Source of the DNA: Arcuatula senhousia
Taxonomy: Eukaryota > Mollusca > Bivalvia > Mytilida > Mytilidae
Length of the DNA stretch: 64,000 bases
NCBI GenBank assembly: GCA_963971305.1
Contig: OZ020307.1
Location: forward strand, 4,973,501-5,037,500
Reading direction: 5' to 3'
Shown: positions 25,701-37,700 of the stretch, piece by piece
Position numbering within the stretch: the first letter of the stretch is position 1
Layout: every line of letters starts with the position of its first letter
The notes under the pieces: generated by a model
What the model saw: only the letters and a program-made list of their open reading frames with translations
Database searches by the model: none
Told to the model about the DNA's origin: nothing
Program-made: the position numbers and the translations under genes

Positions 25701-28700
25701 TCTGCCTCTTTTACTAAACTAAAAACATTTTTATCAAATCCTTTTACAAACTTTCATAAGAAATTAGATTATAATATGTGGATAACAACTTTCATTCCTG
25801 TAAGTTTGATTTTATGTTGTTTGTTGTTAAACTGTCTTTGCTTATTTTCAGCACCTTTTTCTTACATACTAAGAATCTTTATCCTTTTGACTTAAGGATT
25901 TTTTATCATTTGATAATAAAACAAAGTCATATGTGAGTTTTGCATAAGATAATAACCTAATGCAGCAACAGCTCCTTCGAATCCTAGTTTTTCATCCCCT
26001 GGTAGTCTGGTTGTGACTTGTACAGATCTACTGGGTGGTCGACTATTAGTACTTCCTACTGGAAATACTGTAACAGAATTATACCAATTAGTGAATTCAG
26101 AAAAAAAGAACAAATATTTACCTTGCCCGATGACACCAAGCCACGTTTATCTGAATACTTATTCTTTGGAAGATATAATTTCCATTACACTGAACCAATA
26201 GATTTGAAAAATTTAGTTAAAACAAGAATCTTATTGTAAAAGTTATTAGAAACCTATTGTGAATACAAAATATAACATGTCTGATATGAAATAAACTTCT
26301 ATGACATACAGGTTTACACTTACAAGGTAAACAGAGTGAATCAAACAAGAAGCTGGCTAGAGTCAGGGGAAGAAGGGCATCTCCTCTAGACCTTAACAAT
26401 CCATCATGTAACTGCTGAGCTCGCTCTCTCAAAGAATTCAGTTCCAATGGACCAAGTGGTATCTTCTTTAGTAGACATACCAATTCTGATTCCTGATAAG
26501 CAAGCTTTACCTATAAAGAAACAAAGATTTAGAATACTGTGTCTCGAGACAATATAATCATACTTAAATACCACTTTTTAAAATCACCCATTACTTCCAT
26601 ATCACCAAAGTTCCCTTATTAAGAGGTGAGTTCACATTGCTGATTCTAGTTTTGTTGTGTTTGACAAGAAACTTACAAAATATTCACCTGGCTTTCTGTC
26701 AGAAAACAAGAGTTACATTTAAATAATAACAAAAGAATACTGTACCTCTAACGATTTGCATGATGCTGGTGGTCTAGGCATTTCAAGACCAAATATTCCA
26801 ATCTTAAAAGCTAAGTGATAGCATTCAGGCTCTTCTGTTAACACACTACACAAGAATGCAGCTTTAGACAGGGTTGAGCTGGCCAACAGACTTATATTGG
26901 TTAATGCCTTCTTCTTTTTACCTAGAAAAAATAAGACAAATACATGAATGCCAAAGCATTTTTTGTTCAAGTTAATATAAGCATACTACTTTATTTCACA
27001 CTTTAGTTACAGAGGGCAATTTTGCATATCCTTACATTTATTATTTTTGTGAATCTCTGGCATTTCTTAAGAAAATGAGTTTATTATAAGATGATTTAAT
27101 TTTGCAAAATTTTATCACTCTGATTCATTAAGTCAATTCTTTTACAGTAATATTTTTTGGTTTATTTCTCCTAACTTTTTGCTATATCATTTTGAATTAA
27201 ATGCAAAATACAGTATTGGAAACATTTTAGTTCAACATTTAGTAAAGGATTTTTGTGATAGATTCAAAATGACAGATCATAAAAAAAATTTAGGACTTCC
27301 TCCATGTCCTTTTTACATTTCTTATTAAGAAAGAGAACAGTTTGATTAACTTTAATATCTTAAACAAAGTTCCAGACAATATATTTTGCTATGTTCAACA
27401 TGCATTTTGTCTATTCAAAACTCATCAAAGGTGCTCTAGCCAAAAGGATGAAAATACAAAACTTGACAACGTTTGGCTATTTCTTATCTGTTTGGTCATT
27501 GTTGTAATATTTTTTGGCTTCTGTGTTTGTTTTATCAAATTCAATATTCTACCGCTTTTCCAAGTTTTCTACTCCTAGCGTGTCTGATGAAGGTAAACCC
27601 AGAAAAGCACTTCACACGCAGTGAAATTTCGCTTATGTACATTTATCAAAATCATTTTAATATGTGGATCGTGTCTTTCTGGCACATATTCCATATTCTT
27701 TCGTTTTAAATACTGTAAGAACATGAAGAGGATATATTGGAGTCATACCTTTGACTAGTGGCAGATTTGCTGTTTCAGCTAAGAGATCAGGTGGATTTGT
27801 GAGTAAATCTTCAGCTAATCTTTGAGCAAGTCTACATGCTTCTCTTGTGTGACCATGAGCATGCAAAGCTTCAGCTCTTGCAAATAAAATCTAGAAAAAC
27901 AATATTTTTTAGAAATCAATACATGTTCATGTAAACATACAGCATTCCAATGTCATTTGTTAAAAGTAAATTAACAATTTTTAAACATTAATAAGCGACT
28001 TACATGTATAAACAGTCTAAAATATTATTTGCTTTAAAATATGAAAATATTTTCAGCATTCAATTTATTTTTGCTTCTTTTAAACTAAATTTCATAACAG
28101 ATATCAGAGTTAGCAGGTGGCAAATTAAAGTGTTTTATTCCTGATTTCAACTTACATCTTGAACATTATCTTCTAAAGAAACCTGAGTATTTTCAATTTC
28201 TGTGTCAGTAAGTTTAGGGATAGAAGCTCCAGGTATAAAAACTTGGCCCTCATCTCCAGACTGTTGGGACTCGGATGAATTCTCTGCCTTTGTACCTGTT
28301 ACTAATGAATCTGATGTAGCAAAATGTCTCATGTCAGAATCTTGTTGATTATTTACAAATAAATCAGGATTAAATGAACTAGCTGACGGTTGGTCTGTAA
28401 AACCATTTGACACTAATGGGTGATTAACATAATTATGCATATTTTGTTCATCATAAGAGTGACGAAGGTGAACCTCTTTCATCTCTGACCCTGAATCGGA
28501 ATCAGCTCTGAACAGTGAGCTACTTCTCTCCGGTTCACAGAATCCCTCAGAACCAGAACTAATCGCCCCATCATTTGTTACAGAATCTCTTGGACTAGAA
28601 TTTTGCCGACTAGGAAAACTACTTGAATGATGATCCTGTAAAATATTATGAGCTTGAGCAAGCGTAGTGTTATTGTCTGTACTTATTAGATTTTCTGAAC

Positions 28701-31700
28701 ACACAGTGACTGGTTGTATTCGAGATCTTTTCTTTTCACTATTGTGGCATTTATTAAAACGATAATGAAGATTAAAACTTTCATTTTCTGAGTATGTTAC
28801 ACCTGGAATTCTGTAATCATCCCAAGTCATATTACAGGCCTCTATACCAGGCTTAAATCCAACAAAAATGTCAAAGTCACTCTTCTTTAAACTGTTTCCT
28901 CCACCACTTACAGTGGCACCCCTGGCTGATCTCACTTTTTCAACAGTTGACATGTGCCACTCTTTAAACTTTGAGCACAAATCATCCCGCTGAATTGGAG
29001 AAAGCTTTGGATTTAAGGCAGCAAGCCTCCACAAAGTGACGATTTCATCACAAAGACTTGATGCGGCATGCTGAGTGGCATTTGCCCCATTGGTTCCATT
29101 GCCACGGGCTGTGTTATTGTTTGGAGATGTTTTAGTTGTTAGCCACCATATCAAGATCTACAAAATACAAAAAAGACAAATTTTTTGAAAAAAAAAGACA
29201 TTGTACTTTAATAATGTATTTATTTGGTGTTATTTATCAGTTAAGATTCATCATAACAAAACAGATTATAAAATATACAAAGATCACCTTATTCAGTATG
29301 AACCTTTACCTCAAGCTTAAATCTTTTTAAGGTAATACATTATTTGGTTTTTTTTTCAGATTGAAAATGAGAACCAGGTACAGACAATAATTTTTTACCA
29401 CTGTTTTATAATCATTAGAATTGTGTGTGAAGTCACTTTGCTTACTTTGTAATGTCTTAATAATTAACGATAACAGTCACCTGATTGAAATTGAAGATTA
29501 TAACAGATTGCAATAGAAATACAAAATTCGAGAAGAAGCACATCATCTATTAAGACCTATACAGTTGAGTAAATATCTCATCATAACCTGTTCACACTGT
29601 AAAACTTCATCTGTAATGATTTCCAGTAGTGGTATAGCGTTAGTATCATTGCGTCTAAACATTTCCCTGACAATGGACAGGAGATTCCACATGCCCTCTG
29701 GTTCTCTTCCTCTCAGAGGTCTCAGTAAACTCTGCCATTCAGCTGCTGCTGGTGGTGCAGTGGCTGATAAGTAGTTTACATCACTGAAACAAATAACAAG
29801 ATTCAAATTTGTATAAGAAACAGTAGCTGACACAACAAACAGATGTAACTAATTATATTTGGTATTGTTATAACCAAATTAACTGTGGGTGCATTCTGCA
29901 TGTACTATTTTGTGAGAATAGAACTCAAACACAAGGATATGCTCTTTTTTTATTTAGTATTTATAGACCATTGTTCTAGATGGGTTTTTTTATATTTTGG
30001 TTATAAATAATTCGAGATTGACATGTTTGAAATAGCTATTTCACCCTTTCATTTTTCTTGAAATATTTGTTTCAGCTGCAATTGTCCATATTGTTAATTT
30101 ACCTGAAAACCATGGGCGATGGAACACAAAACTTGACCAAAGTCTTCTTTACATTTTCATGAAGGGTTGCTTCATCTAAACACCACGATGTCTGTTCATT
30201 GGCTGATGGTCCAGCAGTAGGGTCTGTCAACACATAAATTACAATGAATTACAGAGGAAAAGGTTCAAGATGACACATCTATATAATACAAGAAAGTGTG
30301 TCAAACAGGCTCAGTGCCATGCTTTTATTATTTTTAACCTGAAGGTTAACCCAATTGATTTAAGGGCATACGATACAGTTACCGTCGCTAAGCGGACTTA
30401 CGCAACGTCATAGAAGGGCTTTCTGCGAAAACGACATTACAATCGTTCAACGTCATAATAGATTCGCGGAATAAGTTTTATCCGCGAAATACGGCATTTT
30501 CTTGAACGTCACAAACGTATATGAAATTAAAAACCACGATGCGCTAGATCAATCATGCATCGTAAAAGCTGGCGAGAAATCGAGGAGAGAAAATGCGCGC
30601 AAAGGTGTTTAGAAAAAAAAACCCAAGTCAAATGTCTTTAAGAAGATGATGATAAGGAGATTTACAGGAGATTCGAGAAGATGCTGACGAAGACGAAAAT
30701 ATAAAGTGGGATGAAGGATGTCGGATAGTTGAGTTAGGAACTCTTGCCAATGAACTTTCCCAATGTTAACTGTGTAAAGAGACGGGCTTATTTTTACATG
30801 ACACGACAAAAGAAATCTGCTATGGTACGGATAGTATTTTACTTATCAGATGCAGCAAATGTTTTGGAATTATTAATCAACTCCGTAAAGACCAACAAAA
30901 TGCACAAGATCGAAGGAAAACGTGGACCTAGTGTATTTAACTCAAACAGTAAAATTGTATTGGTAAATAATGCCCCCCCTTTCCCATGAGACAATAGTTA
31001 AAGAGATTGGTCTCCACGATAAATCCAAAATAACAGTTTCTCCGCCCTACTTTGTAAATTCAGATTCGGCCGCTTTTTTTGCTTTTGAAATAGGCACTTG
31101 CATTACTAGCGAGTAAACTTTTTCATAATGAATCGTACATATGAAATATATACATCGTTGGAAAGAGTATGTCTTGCTGCTTTGTTTAGACTAGTTTTAT
31201 TTTCATTTTTACCACACATTTTTCCAAAGGAACAGTTAAAAGTCAATCATACATTTTTTTCTGCAAATTCAAACTTTGAAATACACGGTAGGTCCCGTGT
31301 CCGGCTACAGGATTGTTTTTTCGAGAGGCGTTGTCCAGTTTTTTCGAGAGAGGTCTAGGTTTTTTCACCTGTTCGTTTACAAAAAATTATGTAAATTATT
31401 AGATGAAAGTGAAACAAATTAAAACAGAGGTTTTAAAGTACTCATAAAGTTCGTTGCATTACAATTTTACCAAAAATATCCATAAACTAGCATAAGTCTA
31501 CCGAACTGAGTGATCTCATATATCCAAGATTGACGAAGAAAAGACAAAACAAGGCAAAGAAATACCAGAGAAATCAAAGAGCACAATGGTCCTGACTTGG
31601 TACAAGCATTTCAAAAGAAAATGCGGGTTGAAGCGACAAGTAGACAATTTATAAAGACAATTGATCTACACATTAATATGGACTTGTGTCAGAGTGTCCG

Positions 31701-34700
31701 GTGTTACATACTAATTTTTCCCCTACTCATCTTTCCCCCCGGAAGAATCAGTATATACTGAGATTTCCCCCCGGAAATATCAGTATATACTGATTCTTCC
31801 CCCCTAAAAATCGGGTAGGAAAAATGAGTATATACTAGATTTTCCCCTTTTCGCAAACCCATACTGAGGTTTTCCCCCTTCATATATGGGTTCTGTGTTG
31901 TCTTACTTGTAGTATTTTTTTTATCCCTGTACCAATGTAACATTTCTAATAATGCACTGATTACGGTTAAATGTAATGCGTATAATTTTACTTGATCCAT
32001 TTGTGAAAATTGCCATCAAAATATTTTTTTGGGGTTTTAAGTCCAAATTGTCTTGATTATGTTTTATTATCATCCAAGACAAAGGCTAGTCTCAATTTGT
32101 TTTTTGTTTCTTACTGTGCTCTTCATTTGATAGCTTACCTTGAGAATTACAGCCAACTAGTATGTTATAAGGTATCACATGTATAGTTTAAATTTCAGAG
32201 AATAAACAGAAATTGCCAATATAAAGAACACCCGCAGCATTTGGTTTTGTTTTTGTTTTTGTTTATTTTTTTATTGTGATAAAGATACACTTTCCTACTT
32301 TTCGAAATGCAACAACAGATATTTCTAATTGTAATCAAATTAAATATTTTGCAGTACATTGCTATGAGAAACCGTTTAAATAGCCTTGTTGTATTGAACT
32401 AAGCCATTGAAGGTGAAAATGTTAGAAAAGCATAAACATTTATAAGAGTTAAGATTTAAGATAAAATAAGTATATCCAAAACATATTGTAAGCGCATTTT
32501 GCAAGAATGAATACAAATACAATAAGAGACCCCTACCAAAAGCTGCATACCAAATATCGAAAGCCTACAAATAGCAGTAACAGATATACATAAATTGTGA
32601 CGGATGCACAGACGGGCGGACGCCGAAGCATTTCAATGTTTCCGGTCTAGATAATAGAATATTCGAATTGCACTTAGTGTGCACACATAACATATGGCTC
32701 TCCCTTCATAAATCTTTACAAATTTCTACATCTTAGCCCAGGATGGTGTAGTGGTTACAACCTCTGTTCAGTTAGCTAGGCGCGTACGCCGTTGTTGTCC
32801 CACATGTTACAGTAACATTGCTTGATTATATACTAGACATTCATATATATTATGAAATATAAGAAAAGAATACACCCATAAATTAAAATTCATTACTAAT
32901 GATGTTAAGAATATTGAAAACCTCGCATTTTACTTTCACAGTCATTAATATTGCAACGGTTTTAAATAGGGGAAAGATCAGTATGACGGAAAAATGAGTA
33001 TGTGTTAACGCATACCAGATTTTCCCCTGGGGGAAAACGTAGTATATTATACTAGTTTTTCCCCGGGGAAAATCTAGTAAATACTAGATCTTCCGGGGGG
33101 GAAGCTCAGTATATACTCATTTTTCCGGGGAGAAATTCTAGTATGGGGAAAAACTAGTATTTAAAACTGGCAACAAATTTTCGTCATGAAAATGATGCAT
33201 TTTTTTAAACAAAAAAGCTGTAATTGCACACCATTTTTATGCTAACATCCATAATGAGAAAAGGCAAGAATTTCTTGTATTGTCACGGTCAATAATAAGA
33301 ATTCTATGAATATTTAGGAATTCAAATTTATGCTCTTGTAATCTGTTTCCATTCGCGTTGGTTTTTTCTATAATTCTATAATTCTACAAAATGATTCTAT
33401 AATTCTACAAAATCATTCTATCGCGAAATATTGACAAATCAAGAGAGCATGACTACTGAGAACACGAAATAAATTCTCGGATGACTGTAAAGCCGCCGAC
33501 GCAGGGCCGATCAAGAAATTCTTTGAAGAAGGTTGGGGTTCCGCATAAAATCCACTGAGGATGAAAAGAACGAATCCAGACTATTTTTTTTTCGAAAATA
33601 AACATGAAATAGCAAATTTTTCAGAGAAAGGCGGAAATCCTGTGCAACCACGGAGCACCCCCTTGGATCCAGCCGGCTGAAAATTTACCAGGTCTCGTTG
33701 AGTATTTATCGGAATCCCGGAAAAAAGAAAAATCTTGCCTTCCATAAAAAATATTAATAATCTAGCAATTCTTCATATAAACAGGTGCTTGTTTTCAAAT
33801 AGAAAGAAATTTTTAAAATGAAAGTATATTCCACAAGGTTATTGTTGACATGATAGAGGGTTGCATCTCTTGTTGTCAAATGCTATTGTTTTACATGCAT
33901 AATCAATCTTTTATTAAACTTTTTTTCATAGGTAAATATTAAATATATTTCTCTACTTCTTCTGTTTGAAAATGACGGGAAACGTCATTGACGTTTTCCC
34001 GCCAAAAGGACGGAAAAAAGAAATATTGTATTTTTTTTTTAGTTTTTTGTCGTTCCTGTAAAAACAAGCACGTTAACCCCCTTCTTTTTTTTTCATAATT
34101 GGTTTACTGGTAAAAAGTTCTATCAAATATCAAAATTTTATCGTATTTTCAATGGGAGAACCATTTTAAATAAAGGGAAAACTTAGTCATAATTGATACT
34201 TTTTTGGCAATGATGTTGGTTAATTGTTAAAATAAACTGGAAATGAGTTTCAAATTTAACAATTATTTACATTTAGATAACAGACGAATGAATAGACTTT
34301 CCTAAGCAAAAAAAAAATTGTGTAAATACCCCAAAAGGTAAGAAAAATACAATAAGTTAAACAGATACTAGAAAAAACTATCAAGCTCCTAAAATATGTG
34401 ATTTTATGTAAATTTCAAGTCTTAATATCTCGAAAATTAGTTCGATAAGGTGAACTTTTTTTGCATATTCTGAAAGTGCATAAAAAAATGAGTCTATCAT
34501 AAATTTTTTATAAGTTTTTCAATGGAAGTTCAAAACTGTATCGTATGCCCTTAAGGACAGACAAAGGAACAAACCGACTTAAACTTCACATGCTTATGGT
34601 AGGCCATGAATATAAAATATGCAGATTAAATTTTTTTCTTGACACTGTTTTACTGTATGAAGGTTAGAGAAAATTTTATCTTGTGCTTTAACCATTGATT

Positions 34701-37700
34701 TTGTAATGACCAAACATAAGTAAAGCACTGACCTGGAGCTCCTCGAACAGTATTGATTGCAGCTCTTTGAGACGACAGTAGTTCATCTAATAGTCTCTGC
34801 GCTGTAGGCAATATCTGATAAATAAATCAAAACAAGTATCTTAAGTTAACTACAAAATATCTGTTTATTTTTAGTAAAGTAGTAAAGAAATAATATGAAG
34901 TAACATATTTGTCTGGATTTTTTTTCTTCTTCAAGTAATAACAAAAATGAAATTATCTTTCCCAACAAACCATCTTTATACACATGTACATCAATAAATG
35001 ATGAAGCAATGTGTACTTCTTTTGGAGTCCTTTTTTTCTTAGATGACCTTTCCTTCATAAAAGTCTTCATATTCTCATATATAGGTGAAATATTACAACA
35101 ATGCTAACTTTCATGAACTTTCTTTATAAATATTTTTTTTTAATCCAAAAGCATCAATTTCAGTTTCTTTAAACATCTTTAAAGTTTGCAATGAACATGA
35201 TTTTATTCTACACCTTTAGGTGTTTCAGGGTAAAACTGAGCATCTTTTTCGTACATCTTGCAAATTTTAATCTGCATTTCAATAAAAGTGACTTAAAAAA
35301 CACATAACATTCAAAATTTAATATTATATGTAATTTTATTGAGGCTGTCCAAGAATTAAATGTGTGGGGGGGGGGGGGGGGTTGGGAGGCACTTATTTTT
35401 TAACCCACCACCCATCTAATGATAATAATTTTTTTATCATTGTTTCTTAACAAAATCTTCCTCAAACACCCACCACCCACCATATATATAATAGAAGTAC
35501 CTCCTGACCCCCCCCCCCCCAAACACGTAAATTATGGAACAGCCCTTAATGAAATAAATATAACATAAATACTTAAAAAGAAACTAAGCCTTTTCTATGA
35601 ATTTCTATTTTAAGGGAAGATACTTGGTGGGAAAATGTGTGACAATTCTTTATTTAGGAATATGTAGGAAGAAAATATTTTTTTAAATATCTAGAAAATA
35701 AGGTGCATGGCCCCAAGTGTCTTGTCATTTGTGACATAAAACTAAAATCTGATGAGTTTCCAGATCGCAAAATAACTCTCATTTCATTTCCCTTTATATT
35801 AAATCTGATGAAAAACAAAACTTTACATCACCAGCATGACCAGCTAAACAAGGTCATAAATCTGTATCTGACCCCCTTATTTTGCATTTTTGGAAATTTT
35901 TACCAATTTAAATCTGCAATTTTTTTCATAAAAATCTGATGGATTTTGCTTATATCCCCCAAACCATCTTAACTTGGGCCAACTGGTTGATGATGTCACA
36001 AATGTAATGAGAACTGTAATAGTCTGAATAATAGAACTAACCTGTTGTGGAAGTTCACTGATGAGATACTGTGCAAATTTCTGTAGTTGGTCTCTCTGTA
36101 ATCTTGACAATGATTCTGAGACAGGAGCTCGTAGTGTAACTGCATTTGCCTATCAAAATATTACAAATCATAACCATTCTTTTCTCCTTTACACTCAGAG
36201 CTTGGTTTGATTTACATTACTCAGCAAAGGATAAGTGTAAAAAGATATAAAATAAAACTTTTTTGTTAGTATACTAAATTTTGGTAAAAAAGTTTCCATC
36301 AATTTACTTACAAAGTAATACCTGACAAAAATTAATTTTGAAATCAAAAGAAAATGTTTGTAGTTATTTGATTTAAAAGGTTATAACAAAATATAATTTC
36401 CTTGTTTATAAAAATGATAAGTTTTGTCAAAGTGACTGTTCTATTGCGTCACGTGTATGTATTACACAAATATAAGTTTTCTTTACATTGACTTTAACTT
36501 ATTTCATTTCTTGTTACATTACTCACTTGATGTATCCTATAAAGACATAAAGCTACAACATGAGAACACCAGGATGCCCCATCACAGGTACAGGTACACG
36601 AGGAAATTCTCCTTCTGTCAAACACAACTGCTACTTGAAAACTTCCCTTGTTTTGTCCTCCCATCACACTTGCTGGTGGAGTCAAGGTGGCACTGAGATG
36701 GAAACCTGTAAATGTAAATAAAAAACCATTAAACTATAACTATATTTGTTTTTGTACTGATTATTTTATTCAAAATAAATTTCATTTTCAAATGCCTGTC
36801 CTAAGCCAGGAATCTTTGTCAAAGCTTTTGTTTGTCCCTATTATCTTTGTGTTTATTGTTCTATGTCCAGAAATAAATGGGTCTTTGGTTAATATAATTT
36901 TGAGATTGGTATTGAATTGTATGTACAGTTGAACCTCGATGTGTCGAACTCGGATTATTCGAATACTCGGTTTACTCGAACTATTTTGAAAGTCCTGGCA
37001 AAATTCCCATTAACCCAATGCATTTTTACCTTTGATTACTCGAACTCTGATAGTTCGAAATCTCGGTTAAGTCGAGGTAATTTGACAGTCCCCACGCTTT
37101 TAAAATAATAGTAATTAACCCTGATTAGTCGAAGTCGACTTTTCAAATTCTTTGATGTCATTTTAATTGATTCTTGACCGCTGTATGGCTTCAAAATGTA
37201 TTAATCATGAGTTGTTTATTTAATGATTGGACACGTGCGTATTCATGTGTAACGTTTTGGTCTGATCACCCAAGCGTTTTAAACATCATGGTAAATTGTG
37301 TGTTTGATCTGAGTAGACGAATTAAATCAGTAAATCTGGTTTTTAATGATTTTTTTAGTTTCAATACATGAATTATAATGATTAATTGATATATTTAATA
37401 AAATAAAATAAATCGGCGTCATCTCAAGAAGAAACTCAACTCAACATCCGACTTACAACATACGTGTTAATTCGTTTCGTAATTGATTTTGTATTTTCAA
37501 TGTTTGAATGGTTGATTGCATCAAATGATGTTGATTCAAGATTGTAATAAATTTTCAAAACATGTGTTATTTAATACATGTAATTTATTTCACACAAAGT
37601 AATCTCTTGACACGATGACACGTCTTCAAACACACAAAACACAAAACAATACAAGATACATCTAGATATGGAGGATGGTACATAAAACAAACGACGGAAG

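Larger units (their letters stand above)
30364..34550. mobile_element. TTAA-flanked DNA transposon in ZSWIM8 intron 6
   Basis: The 17-bp perfect terminal inverted repeats are GGGCATACGATACAGTT (30364-30380) and its complement (34534-34550). TTAA lies on both sides (30360-30363 and 34551-34554), the duplication typical of piggyBac and Kolobok elements. A decayed transposase start lies near the left end, and a second transposon (31711-33157) is nested inside. The rest of 33158-34533 is AT-rich with no open frame. It accounts for nearly all of the 4.5-kb intron. Confidence 0.8.
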
